Shown: positions 17,737 to 26,879 of the stretch, piece by piece
How positions within the stretch are numbered: the stretch's first letter is position 1
Layout: each line of letters starts with the position of its first letter
From: Methylomicrobium sp035916875
Lineage (GTDB): Bacteria; Pseudomonadota; Gammaproteobacteria; Methylococcales; Methylomonadaceae
Length of the DNA stretch: 64,000 bases
Direction: 5' to 3'
Assembly: GCF_035916875.1 (NCBI RefSeq)
Contig: NZ_JAXUHN010000087.1
Location: forward strand, 3,734-67,733
Position numbers and translations under genes: made by a program
Notes under the pieces: generated by a model
What the model saw: only the letters and a program-made list of their open reading frames with translations
The model's database searches: none
What the model was told of the DNA's origin: nothing

Positions 17737-19110
17737 ATGATGTCAACCAAAAAAATTAAATTATTCGGCACCGACGGTATTCGCGGCGACGCCAATCAAT
17801 TTCCGATGCTGCCCGATATAGTCATCAAAGTCGGCAAAGCGATCGGCGTGATTTTGAAACGGCAAGCGGCGGCGCACTTGATTCCGAAAGTCGTGATCGG
17901 CAAAGACACTCGCCTGTCCGGTTATATGCTGGAAATGGCATTGACCTCAGGCCTGCTCTCCACCGGTGTAGAAGTGCAACTGGTCGGACCCTTGCCGACG
18001 CCGGGCGTCAGTTTCATTACCCGCAACATGCGCGCGTCGGTCGGTATCGTGATTTCAGCCAGCCATAATTCTTTTCATGATAACGGCATTAAAATTTTCG
18101 GAGCGGACGGTTTCAAAATTCCAGACGCGATGGAGGAGGAAATCGAGCGGCTAGTCAGCGAGGATGATTTTTCCCCCTATCTGGCGCACCACGAAAAGAT
18201 CGGCAGGAGTCGACGCATCGACGATGCGCAGGGGCGTTATATTGTCTATGTCAAAAACACTCTGCCCAACCAATATACGCTCGACGGTCTGCGCATCGTG
18301 CTCGACACGGCCAACGGCGCCGCCTATAAAATTGCACCCGCCGTATTCTCCGAACTTGGCGCGGAAGTAATCCAAATCGGTAATACGCCCAATGGACTCA
18401 ATATCAACGACGAGTGCGGTGCTTTGTATCCTGACATCATTTCCGAAGCCGTATTAAAGTACCGGGCCGATGTGGGCATCAGCCTGGACGGCGACGCAGA
18501 CCGAGTCATGATGGCCGATGAATTCGGCCGTGTGATAAACGGCGATCATATCATGGGACTCTGCGCGCTTAACATGAAGCAAAAAGGCATGTTGCGCAAC
18601 AACACGCTGGTCGTAACCCATATGAGCAACTATGGCCTGGAAAAAGCCATGCGTGAAAACGGCATCAATTTAGTCAGAGCCGAGGTTGGAGACAAGCATG
18701 TCGTCGACGAAATGCGCCGCCTGAACGCCTCATTAGGCGGCGAACAATCCGGGCATGTGATTCATCTAGACCACTCAACCACGGGCGACGGCTGTATCGC
18801 CGCGCTGAATGTGCTGGCGATCATGAAAGAAACCGGCAAAAAAATGAGCGAACTCAATCGGGTCTTCGAGGATGTTCCTCAGAAATTGATCAATGTCAAG
18901 GTCGCTAATAAAACCAGTCTTGATCTAATTAAAGGATATCCTGAACTGATTCAACGAATCGAAAGCCAATTAAATGGCCAGGGGCGCACCTTTGTCAGAT
19001 TCTCCGGAACCGAACCTTTGGCCCGCGTCCTCGTTGAAGGCAACGATAAACTGCAAATTGACCAGTTTGCTGATGAAATAGCTGACTTGCTGAAAAATGA
19101 AATAGGGTGA
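17737..19110 (+). CDS. glmM: Phosphoglucosamine mutase
   Basis: Converts glucosamine-6-phosphate to glucosamine-1-phosphate for UDP-GlcNAc, peptidoglycan and LPS. 457 residues, with FGTDGIRG at the start, the phosphoserine loop SASHNS, the Mg loop DGDADR and the phosphate-binding FSGTEPL near the C-terminus, so all four active-site segments are intact. It is more divergent from E. coli GlmM than its neighbours are from their homologues. It sits alone after an IS remnant rather than beside folP/ftsH, so it may be a second or acquired copy (inference). No strong ribosome site is visible; two ATGs are adjacent. Confidence 0.9.
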   Translation: MMSTKKIKLFGTDGIRGDANQFPMLPDIVIKVGKAIGVILKRQAAAHLIPKVVIGKDTRLSGYMLEMALTSGLLSTGVEVQLVGPLPTPGVSFITRNMRASVGIVISASHNSFHDNGIKIFGADGFKIPDAMEEEIERLVSEDDFSPYLAHHEKIGRSRRIDDAQGRYIVYVKNTLPNQYTLDGLRIVLDTANGAAYKIAPAVFSELGAEVIQIGNTPNGLNINDECGALYPDIISEAVLKYRADVGISLDGDADRVMMADEFGRVINGDHIMGLCALNMKQKGMLRNNTLVVTHMSNYGLEKAMRENGINLVRAEVGDKHVVDEMRRLNASLGGEQSGHVIHLDHSTTGDGCIAALNVLAIMKETGKKMSELNRVFEDVPQKLINVKVANKTSLDLIKGYPELIQRIESQLNGQGRTFVRFSGTEPLARVLVEGNDKLQIDQFADEIADLLKNEIG

Positions 19111-19523
19111 CGGAAACGTTAGAAACTGTCTGGAAAAAAAAGATCTTGTAAAATCGGGATTTTTTATTGTCATATTGCAAACGGGATACAAAAGCGGCCT
19201 CACGGCACGGACTGGGCATTAATTGAGCAAGGTTTTCAGCCTCAAAGCCGCCGAGGAATTGGCCTGACACCGCCTAAGGCTCAATACGCGCTAATGTGGA
19301 GCATACCTGCACGTTCCCATTTATGCCCTTGAGTGTATACTCTATTCACGCATAGCAGGAACGGTGCGAACAGCGTACCCGCGTTGAGCTGAACGCCACT
19401 GCCATTGGGTTGGCCCACTCCGCCCAGAGCGAGAGGAAGCATTCTTTGTATAAATTCGGATCTTACCTGCTGCACGCATCCGTCGAAACGCCAAAAAACA
19501 GAGAAACGACTACAGGAATCACG
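19111..19523. other. 413-nt intergenic region with possible MerR-type operator
   Basis: No supported gene. At 19329-19344 the sequence TTGAGTGTATACTC contains GAGT/ACTC arms around GTAT, like the operator core under which MerR-family regulators place alcohol and aldehyde dehydrogenase promoters. It lies about 180 bp before the dehydrogenase ATG. No merR gene is next to it. A 38-codon in-frame extension of the dehydrogenase (from 19410) falls here and is judged non-coding. Confidence 0.4.
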
Positions 19524-20567
19524 ATGATAAAGACATCCGCCTATGCCACACCTAGCCCCACATCTCCCCTGGCCCCGTTCACGATCGACCGCCGCGAGCC
19601 TGGCAAGCATGATGTATTGATCGACATTCTATATTGTGGTGTCTGCCATTCCGATATTCATCAGGCGCGCGATGAATGGGGCGGGGCGATTTACCCGATG
19701 GTGCCGGGCCATGAGATCATCGGTACCATTCTGCGAATCGGCAGCGAGGTTAGCCGCTGGCATATCGGCGATACGGTTGGTGTTGGCTGTTTTGTCGATT
19801 CATGCCGGCAATGCGAGTCCTGTGAAGCCGGCGAAGAGCAGTATTGCCTGCACGGCGCAAGCTTTACTTATAACTCGCGGGAACAGGATGGCAAAACGCC
19901 GACCTATGGCGGGTATTCGACGCAGATTACCGTCGATGAATCGTATGTCGTCAGGATCCCTGCCGGCATTCCGCTTGAGCGGGCCGCACCGCTGCTCTGC
20001 GCGGGCATTACGACTTATTCGCCGCTACGCCATTTCGGCGTAAATCGGCACGACAAGATCGCGATCGTCGGACTCGGCGGCCTAGGGCATATGGCGGTCA
20101 AACTCGGCAAGGCGCTCGGCGCCGAGGTGACGGTACTGAGCCATTCGCCGAACAAACGCGACGATGCGATCAGGCTCGGCGCGGACAATTTTATCGTGAC
20201 GCGCGATTTGGAAGTTTTTACGCAACACGCCGGCCGCTTCAGTTTTATTCTCGATACGGTATCGGCGCAGCACGATTACAACGCCTACCTGAGCCTGCTG
20301 AGCCGCGGAGGCACGATGGTGCTGGTCGGCTTGCCCGAACCTACCCCATTGTCCGCATGGCCTTTGGTAATGGGAGGGCGGCGCTTGGCCGGTTCATTGA
20401 TCGGCGGCATTCGCGAAACTCAGGAAATGCTCGATTTTTGCGCAGAACATGGCATCGCGGCCGATGTGGAAGTGATTCCGATACAAAAAATCAATGATGC
20501 TTATGATCGCGCATTGAAAAACGATGTGCACTACCGATTTGTAATTGATGTGGCGAGTTTGAAGTAA
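19524..20567 (+). CDS. Zinc-dependent alcohol dehydrogenase (CAD/YahK type)
   Basis: Cytosolic NAD(P)H-dependent medium-chain dehydrogenase, 347 residues from the ATG at 19524, which has an AGGA site. Catalytic zinc ligands are in CGVCHSD and the GHE motif. The structural zinc loop has four cysteines (C..C..C.......C, around CRQCESCEAGEEQYC). The nucleotide fold shows GLGGLGHMAVKLGK. The sequence is of the cinnamyl-alcohol/YahK branch, usually broad aldehyde reductases preferring NADPH. Nothing in the neighbourhood names the substrate. Confidence 0.92.
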   Translation: MIKTSAYATPSPTSPLAPFTIDRREPGKHDVLIDILYCGVCHSDIHQARDEWGGAIYPMVPGHEIIGTILRIGSEVSRWHIGDTVGVGCFVDSCRQCESCEAGEEQYCLHGASFTYNSREQDGKTPTYGGYSTQITVDESYVVRIPAGIPLERAAPLLCAGITTYSPLRHFGVNRHDKIAIVGLGGLGHMAVKLGKALGAEVTVLSHSPNKRDDAIRLGADNFIVTRDLEVFTQHAGRFSFILDTVSAQHDYNAYLSLLSRGGTMVLVGLPEPTPLSAWPLVMGGRRLAGSLIGGIRETQEMLDFCAEHGIAADVEVIPIQKINDAYDRALKNDVHYRFVIDVASLK

Positions 20568-21068
20568 CTATCCGATCACTGCTCGGTTACTTACATCACC
20601 CTCTGTACCCAAGGGCGCCAAGCCTCCAAAGACAGACGGTTATGCCCTGCGTTTTCGAAACGCCAGAGTTTTTTCCTATCTGACAATGCATCGAACAATG
20701 CCGGCGTGTTCCTGTTCAGTATTGGCGCCTCCTTCCCAGCCAAGAGTTCTGGACATTGTCGAATTTGTCTAAAAGCCGCAAGCACCGGTAATAACGCTGC
20801 ACGGCTTTCGCCATCGTATCGAACACTGGCGTGGCGTGCTCAACAGCATCCCTTCATGGGCGCAAGGCGACAATGCATGCCGTACCCTATCAACGCAGCT
20901 TTCGAAGGCGAGCAGCCCAGCGCTCCAAATTCCAGACGTTTGGCAATAACCCAGAACCAGCAAGAATGACATAACGCTAGAGATTTTCATGAAGTGAAGC
21001 AAAGGTTGCGAATCCGATTCTGGATTCGCAACCCGTCCACGCAAGCGAAAAACACCGCCTATAGCAAC
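20568..21068. other. 501-nt stretch without an intact gene
   Basis: It contains the hydrolase remnant described at 20591-20990 and short non-coding flanks. I see no terminator or RNA gene. Confidence 0.55.
20591..20990 (-). pseudogene. Probable alpha/beta-hydrolase pseudogene
   Basis: On the minus strand, the frame ending at 20591 carries a typical hydrolase C-terminus: ALFDALSDRKKLW followed by NAGHN with the expected catalytic His. Upstream, from an ATG at 20990, a different frame begins with a hydrophobic leader-like stretch. The two cannot be joined without frameshifts, and the middle of the protein, including the G-x-S-x-G nucleophile, is missing. I read the region as one decayed hydrolase gene, with modest confidence because only the tail is recognisable. 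It fills the gap between the zinc dehydrogenase and the penicillin-binding protein. Confidence 0.4.
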
Positions 21069-24000
21069 TTATTGGCCGGAAGCCAACGCCATTTTCGGCT
21101 CTGACAATGACTTTCCGTCGTCGGCCGTTGTCCGGTTCAACAATGGCGTCAGAGTAGGTTTCAGGAATCTGACGATTTGCACAGGCAATGAACTGGTGAA
21201 GTGATAATTTCCGGCATCCTTACCCGAAACATAGGCAGTAAACACGCCGAAATACCGGTTGCCCAGAAAGAAGGTAAACACGGCCGCGCGACTGATGAAT
21301 TGTGAGCCGATCATCTGTCCGCGCGCATTGAACATCTCCTTGCGGTGATCGCCGGTTCCGGTTTTTCCGCCCACGGGGATGACTTTGCCTTGACTATCCG
21401 TATAAACATCTTTTAGACGCGAAGCGGTTCCTCCGTCAACGACCCCGATCATCGCGCTTCTGGCGGCTATGGCGACTTCGGTCGGAAAAACGCGTTTACC
21501 TTCATTCGGCGCTTTATCCAAAATCGTCTCGTAAGGCGTTCCTTCCGCAAAGTGCAGGTTTTCAAAACGGACGACAGGCATTCTGACACCGTCATTCAAA
21601 ATGATGCCGACCAGTTCAGCCAGCGCCGCGGGACGGTCGCCGGATGCGCCGATCGAAGTCGCATAAGACGGCGTCAGTCTGCCGAATGGATAACCGACCT
21701 GCTTCCAGGCTTCATGAATTTGCTGAAAAGCCTCCGCTTCAAGCATACTCATGATGCGGTGCTGCTGCCCGGCCTTTTTCTTTTTACCTTTGAGCAGCCA
21801 GCGGTAAACATCCAGGCGCTGTTGCGCGCTGGCCGCAACCACTTCCTCGCGGCTCGCTTGCGGATGCTCGGCAAGATAACCGGCCAGCCACAATTCGATC
21901 GGGTGTATTTTGGTGATATACCCTTGATCCTGAAGGTCGAATTTTTCCGGTGAATATTTATCGTAAAGCGAGTAAATGTCTTCCTTCGCTACAATCTCTT
22001 TCGGCAAATGCGCGCGCAAAAATTTGTCGAGTTGAGCAACGTCATGATCGGGATAAATAGCGCGGTACAACATTGTCAGGCGCGATGATTTGAGCCATAC
22101 CCTTTGGGCCAGCGCCTCCAAACGTTCTTCCGCGCTTTTACCTTGCGCCTTGGCATAAAACCGGCCAAGATAAACCTGTCCTTCCCGATCGGCAAACCTC
22201 TCCAGATATTCCTGGCGTTTCGGGCTTTCCGGATCGTCAAGCCAGCGGGCAACGCCTTCGGGTCTATATTGATAGTGATAAACTATGTCGCGCATCAAGC
22301 GAATGAATACCAGGTTGACCGAGTCGCGCAGGGCATCGCGCACCGACATGATCTGGTGATCATCGCTCTTCTTGAAATTATTGAAATGATGCAGGCCGCC
22401 GCCGGTGAAGAAATACTCGCCCGGACTGGCCGAATATTTGCGGTCCAGAGCCTGATTCAGTAGCGTTTGCAAATCGATTTTAGGCTGCGCCTTCAGTTGG
22501 GTGATCACCCAGTCGCTCAGATAGTCTCTGGGATGCAGTTGCACTTTATTCAATTCTTCTACGGGCTGGCCGTAATACTGCTTATAAAGCTCGGCAACCA
22601 GTTGCAGATAAAGCACCATCGTGCGCAACTTCGAGGTGGAGCCCAAATCCAGACGAATCCCCTCGTTGATATCCAGGGGTTGGTCCAGATTGTCGGTTTG
22701 CACACGCAGAAAGTTGCCTTTCGGCGTTTTTTCAAAAAGCATCAGACTATAGACGACGCGCGACAGATCGACATTTTCATTCAGCCGCCGCTCGCCAAAG
22801 GCTCCGGCCGTGCGCGCCTCATCGGGATCGCTCAGCTTGCGCAAGGCAGTCGCCACGGCTTGCTGCGTGTTGTAATCAATCGTGGTTTTGACCGTTAAAT
22901 CCAGCCGGTCAAGATCATAAATCGTCTTGACGTTCAACGCTTGCGCCAACCGGGTGCGCAATACGGCCTGAGTCTTTTTCTCAGACACGAATTGCGCCGG
23001 TATTGAATCGGCCGGTAGCGGTTTGATGGTTTCGACCTGCAAAGCCCGATCGCGCAACGACGCGGAAATCACGCCCGCATCGGCAAGCAGCCGCAGATAA
23101 CTGTTCGCCAGCGTTTGTAAAGCGTTATAACCCGGCCCCATAAAATAGGACGGACGTCTTTGCGACAACAAAATGCAAAGCACCTGCCGGTAGGCAATCG
23201 CCTGCTGATCGGTAATGCTTTCGGTGGAATTTTGTGTCGCGGCGCGCAGCAAATTGTTCACGTCGTCGAAGTTGGCGCCAAACCAGGCCGCGAGCCCATC
23301 GCCTAAGCCATGTACTTCACCGACTTTCGGAGCGGCCGAGAGCGGCATCGAGTTGAGATAGGCTAGCGCAATCTCACGGCGCATTTCTCGGGTATCAGGT
23401 CCCAACAGATAAGCGCGGATCGAAGCCGAACCCATCTGCCGGAATTTATCGACGATCGAATTGGTAAAACCATTTGGAGAATGCCGGTATTTTTCGATCT
23501 GGGTCGCCAACGTGCTGCCGCCCGGTACATTTTTGTCCACGCCAAGCTTGTGCGCGACCATTTGAAGGCTCGCATAACCCAAGCGGTCCCACTCGACTGC
23601 GGGGTTGACCGTTACCTTCGACTCATTCAGCAATTCGCGGTTTTCGATGAATAGCAAAGTATAAAGGACTATCGGCGGGATCGACTCGAAACTGGGATAA
23701 CCGTGGTTTGGGTAGGTATTACTGAAGATCAACTGATCGGTCTGGTCGAATATTTTGAGACCAGCCTGCGTTTTTTCATGGTAAATCGAAAAAAAACCGT
23801 CATCGACCAATTGCGTCAGCATCGGCGACGAAACGGCTTGGGCCGACACCGCAAAACCGCCTTTGGTCATCCGCTCAACCGCTTCGTGCAGCAAGGTATA
23901 GCCCATGCGTTGATCATACGGACCGTATTCGGGATAGCGTATCGACGAACTCGGACCTTTTTCGAGTTTGAAGCTGATTTGTTTGCCGATATCGGAAAGA

Positions 24001-24131
24001 TAGCGCGCCTGATACCGCGAAGTTTCGACTTCTTCGCGGACAAACTTGACGACAACAATGCCGACTATCAGCAAGCCGGCCAATAGGCTCAACAGCACTA
24101 TCCGGGGTAATATTCGTCTTTTATTCTGCAT
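21069..24131 (-). CDS. Bifunctional penicillin-binding protein (GT51 plus transpeptidase), atypical
   Basis: Periplasmic peptidoglycan synthase anchored by one helix (about residues 8-30 from the ATG at 24131; 1,020 residues). The GT51 part keeps the catalytic Glu (IENRE) and GGSTLATQIEK, but its first motif departs from EDxxFxxHxG. The transpeptidase part has S-T-S-K, S-V-N and KTGTGD, so it should bind beta-lactams. The protein is some 200 residues longer than usual PBP1A, with an extended region before the last motif. Starting at 24131 places the helix at the N-terminus and leaves the palindrome at 24174-24198 in the promoter; an ATG at 24230 would swallow it. It is monocistronic. Confidence 0.83.
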   Translation of the reverse strand: MQNKRRILPRIVLLSLLAGLLIVGIVVVKFVREEVETSRYQARYLSDIGKQISFKLEKGPSSSIRYPEYGPYDQRMGYTLLHEAVERMTKGGFAVSAQAVSSPMLTQLVDDGFFSIYHEKTQAGLKIFDQTDQLIFSNTYPNHGYPSFESIPPIVLYTLLFIENRELLNESKVTVNPAVEWDRLGYASLQMVAHKLGVDKNVPGGSTLATQIEKYRHSPNGFTNSIVDKFRQMGSASIRAYLLGPDTREMRREIALAYLNSMPLSAAPKVGEVHGLGDGLAAWFGANFDDVNNLLRAATQNSTESITDQQAIAYRQVLCILLSQRRPSYFMGPGYNALQTLANSYLRLLADAGVISASLRDRALQVETIKPLPADSIPAQFVSEKKTQAVLRTRLAQALNVKTIYDLDRLDLTVKTTIDYNTQQAVATALRKLSDPDEARTAGAFGERRLNENVDLSRVVYSLMLFEKTPKGNFLRVQTDNLDQPLDINEGIRLDLGSTSKLRTMVLYLQLVAELYKQYYGQPVEELNKVQLHPRDYLSDWVITQLKAQPKIDLQTLLNQALDRKYSASPGEYFFTGGGLHHFNNFKKSDDHQIMSVRDALRDSVNLVFIRLMRDIVYHYQYRPEGVARWLDDPESPKRQEYLERFADREGQVYLGRFYAKAQGKSAEERLEALAQRVWLKSSRLTMLYRAIYPDHDVAQLDKFLRAHLPKEIVAKEDIYSLYDKYSPEKFDLQDQGYITKIHPIELWLAGYLAEHPQASREEVVAASAQQRLDVYRWLLKGKKKKAGQQHRIMSMLEAEAFQQIHEAWKQVGYPFGRLTPSYATSIGASGDRPAALAELVGIILNDGVRMPVVRFENLHFAEGTPYETILDKAPNEGKRVFPTEVAIAARSAMIGVVDGGTASRLKDVYTDSQGKVIPVGGKTGTGDHRKEMFNARGQMIGSQFISRAAVFTFFLGNRYFGVFTAYVSGKDAGNYHFTSSLPVQIVRFLKPTLTPLLNRTTADDGKSLSEPKMALASGQ

Positions 24132-24537
24132 AGCAGGATCACGCTCAAGGCGCGATGTAACCTCTACTTTATATATTGAGTATTCAATACGTATTGAACT
24201 TAAACCACTATCCCGGTGGCTTCTGTACATTTTGTTGCGAATGTGGAAAAATACCAGACCTTATCCTGTTGTCGACCGTATTACATCGCCCCGTTGTACC
24301 GTTTACTCGCTTTATGGTGACTCGATTCTAATTTCTGCTGATTATAGCAAAATTACTACCACAATGCCGAATCGGTTATTCGCCTCCGTTGCATATTAAC
24401 AACATCGTTTGGCTTTAACGAGCTTAATGATGCTATACAACAGAACCTGAAAAACCCGGCCGCGAAAAAAATTTCCTCAACCATAGACCTCGGCTTGCTG
24501 ATAAAATTTCCCACTTTCATCCGAACCGCACCCAATA
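24132..24537. other. 406-nt divergent intergenic region
   Basis: It lies between the penicillin-binding protein (minus) and tex (plus). It is AT-rich and holds the palindromic element at 24174-24198. No small gene is supported. Confidence 0.6.
24174..24198. promoter_or_regulatory. Operator-like palindrome cluster upstream of the PBP gene
   Basis: A perfect 16-bp palindrome TTCAATACGTATTGAA (24183-24198) overlaps a second inverted repeat TATTGA-N4-TCAATA (24174-24189). This gives three alternating half-sites 43-67 bp upstream of the chosen start. The arrangement suits co-operative binding of a dimeric repressor or activator. The half-site spacing does not match FNR (TTGAT-N4-ATCAA); I cannot name the regulator. 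Confidence 0.55.
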
Positions 24538-26820
24538 ATGGACGTCATCAAACGCATCGCCGAAGAACTCGCCGTAAACACCAGACAAGTTAGCGCCGCT
24601 GTCGCTTTGCTCGATGAAGGCGCGACCGTACCTTTCATCGCGCGCTACCGCAAGGAAGCGACCGGCGGTCTCGACGACACGCAACTTCGAAATCTTGAAG
24701 AGCGCCTGATCTATTTGCGCGAACTGAACGACCGACGCGCAGCAATTCTCGATAGCATCCGCGCACAGGAAAAACTGACGCCGGAGTTGGAAATGGCGAT
24801 CAATGACGCCGATACCAAAACGCTGCTCGAAGATCTCTATCTGCCCTACAAACCCCGGCGCCGCACAAAAGCACAAATTGCCCGCGAAGCGGGGCTTGAG
24901 CCGTTGGCCGATGCGATTTTGGCCGACAGAAACCTGATTCCCGAACAATTCGCAGGAGGCTTTATCGATACCGAAAAAGGCGTTGCGGATAGCGCAGCGG
25001 CTCTGGAAGGCGCGCGTCAAATCATCATGGAACGGTTGTCCGAGGATGCCGAACTGTTGGCGGAACTCCGCGAGCGGACCTGGAGCAAGGGCATTTTGCA
25101 TGCGACCGTGACAGCCGGCAAGGAACAGGAAGCGAGCAAGTTTCGCGATTATTTCGATTATCAGGAAGCGATCCAGAAAATTCCGTCGCACAGGGCGCTG
25201 GCGCTGTTACGCGGCCGCAACGAGGATTTGCTGACACTGACCTTAAAGCCGGCTCAAGAGGAACAGCAGGAACACGATCTTTGCGCCCAATTCACTGCGA
25301 ACCGGCTCGACGTGACCAACACCGCCAAACCTGCCGATGCCTGGCTAGCGGAAACGGCGAGGTTGGCCTGGAAAATCAAACTGTTTACCCGGATCGACCT
25401 GGACTTGAAAATGCGCGTGAGGGAAGCCGCCGAACAGGAAGCGATTCGGGTATTTTCGAGCAATTTGCGAGATCTTTTATTGGCCGCACCCGCCGGTCAC
25501 AAAGCCACGATGGGACTCGATCCCGGCATCCGTACCGGAGTAAAAGTCGCGGTCGTCGATGCGACTGGCAAACTGTTGGCAACCGACACGATCTATCCGC
25601 ATCCACCTCGGCAGGCTTGGCACGATTCGATCGCGACCCTCGCCAAATTGATCGGCCGACATCAAGTGCAATTGGTCAGTATCGGCAACGGCACCGGCTC
25701 GCGCGAAACCGATCAGTTGGTCGCCGATATACAGAAACAGCATCCGGAACTGAAATTCAGCAAAATCGTCGTCTCCGAAGCCGGGGCGTCGGTGTATTCG
25801 GCATCCGAACTGGCTGCGAAAGAATTCCCCGACCTCAATGTGTCATTGCGCGGTGCGGTCTCGATCGCCAGACGCTTGCAGGACCCTCTCGCCGAACTGG
25901 TCAAGATCGAGCCGAAATCGATCGGCGTCGGCCAGTACCAGCATGACGTTAATCAGGTGCAACTCGCACGCGGCCTGGATGCGGTGGTCGAGGATTGCGT
26001 GAACGCGGTCGGCGTCGATGTGAATACCGCCTCTGCCGCGCTACTGAAACAGGTATCCGGACTGTCGCAAAGCGTCAGTGAAAACATTGTCGCCTATCGG
26101 AACGAACATGGCCCGTTCGCAAACCGCGCGCTGTTGAAAAAGGTGCCGCGCCTCGGCGACAAGGCCTATGAACAAGCGGCCGGCTTTCTGCGCATCACGA
26201 ACGGCGACAATCCCTTAGACGCCTCCGCGGTGCATCCGGAAACCTACCCGGTTGTCGAAGCGATCATCAAGGACACCGGCAAATCGATCCGCGACCTGAT
26301 CGGCCAATCGCAAATTCTGCGCCGACTCGATCCGGTTCGCTATACCGACGACAGATTCGGTCTGCCGACCGTGACCGACATCCTCCAAGAACTTGAAAAA
26401 CCCGGACGCGATCCGCGCCCCGAGTTCAAAAGCGTCCAATTCAAGACTGGCGTCGAGAAAATCACCGATCTCGAGCCCGGAATGCGGCTCAACGGCGTGG
26501 TCACAAACGTCGCCAATTTCGGCGCTTTTGTCGATATCGGCGTACATCAGGACGGTCTGGTGCATATTTCGCATCTGGCTGACAATTTCATCAAAGACCC
26601 GCGCGAGGTCGTGAAAGCAGGCGACATCGTTGAAGTCAAAGTGATTGAAGTGGATGTGGAGCGCAAACGGATCGCCCTGTCGATGAAAGCGGACGCGGAA
26701 GTGACAAACGCGCCTAAACGCGATACGAACCAGCGCAAACCGCAAGGCAAAATCACTGCGTCCGCGCCTCCGATGCGCGGCGCGATGGCGAATGCGCTGA
26801 CCAATGCACTAAAAAAGTAA
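24538..26820 (+). CDS. tex: Tex-family transcription accessory protein
   Basis: 760-residue nucleic-acid-binding protein related to eukaryotic Spt6; it binds RNA and associates with transcription. Domain order: N-terminal Tex helices with ATVPFIARYRKE near residue 30, a YqgF/RNase H-like domain beginning at LDPGIRTGVKVAVVD (near residue 325), a helix-hairpin-helix region (about 490-560) and a C-terminal S1 domain (about 640-715, NFGAFVDIGVHQDGLVH). Full length for the family. It is divergent from the PBP gene. A basic tail follows the S1 domain. Confidence 0.95.
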   Translation: MDVIKRIAEELAVNTRQVSAAVALLDEGATVPFIARYRKEATGGLDDTQLRNLEERLIYLRELNDRRAAILDSIRAQEKLTPELEMAINDADTKTLLEDLYLPYKPRRRTKAQIAREAGLEPLADAILADRNLIPEQFAGGFIDTEKGVADSAAALEGARQIIMERLSEDAELLAELRERTWSKGILHATVTAGKEQEASKFRDYFDYQEAIQKIPSHRALALLRGRNEDLLTLTLKPAQEEQQEHDLCAQFTANRLDVTNTAKPADAWLAETARLAWKIKLFTRIDLDLKMRVREAAEQEAIRVFSSNLRDLLLAAPAGHKATMGLDPGIRTGVKVAVVDATGKLLATDTIYPHPPRQAWHDSIATLAKLIGRHQVQLVSIGNGTGSRETDQLVADIQKQHPELKFSKIVVSEAGASVYSASELAAKEFPDLNVSLRGAVSIARRLQDPLAELVKIEPKSIGVGQYQHDVNQVQLARGLDAVVEDCVNAVGVDVNTASAALLKQVSGLSQSVSENIVAYRNEHGPFANRALLKKVPRLGDKAYEQAAGFLRITNGDNPLDASAVHPETYPVVEAIIKDTGKSIRDLIGQSQILRRLDPVRYTDDRFGLPTVTDILQELEKPGRDPRPEFKSVQFKTGVEKITDLEPGMRLNGVVTNVANFGAFVDIGVHQDGLVHISHLADNFIKDPREVVKAGDIVEVKVIEVDVERKRIALSMKADAEVTNAPKRDTNQRKPQGKITASAPPMRGAMANALTNALKK

Positions 26821-26844
26821 AGAAAAAAAGCTCTGCTATACTTG

Positions 26845-26865
26845 CTAGGTATTGTTAATACCTAG
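26845..26865. repeat. 9-bp inverted repeat in leader of TIGR04073 gene
   Basis: CTAGGTATT (26845-26853) and AATACCTAG (26857-26865) form a perfect stem with a 3-nt loop, ending 15 nt before the ATG at 26880 and touching the AGCAGGA ribosome site. It could act as an operator, a translational control hairpin or the tex terminator without a T-run. Confidence 0.55.
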
Positions 26866-26879
26866 TAGCAGGACCAGAT

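Noticed and set aside
19281..19610. 109-codon minus-strand frame overlapping the dehydrogenase start
   Set aside because: It overlaps a certain gene on the other strand; composition is not protein-like and no domain is visible.
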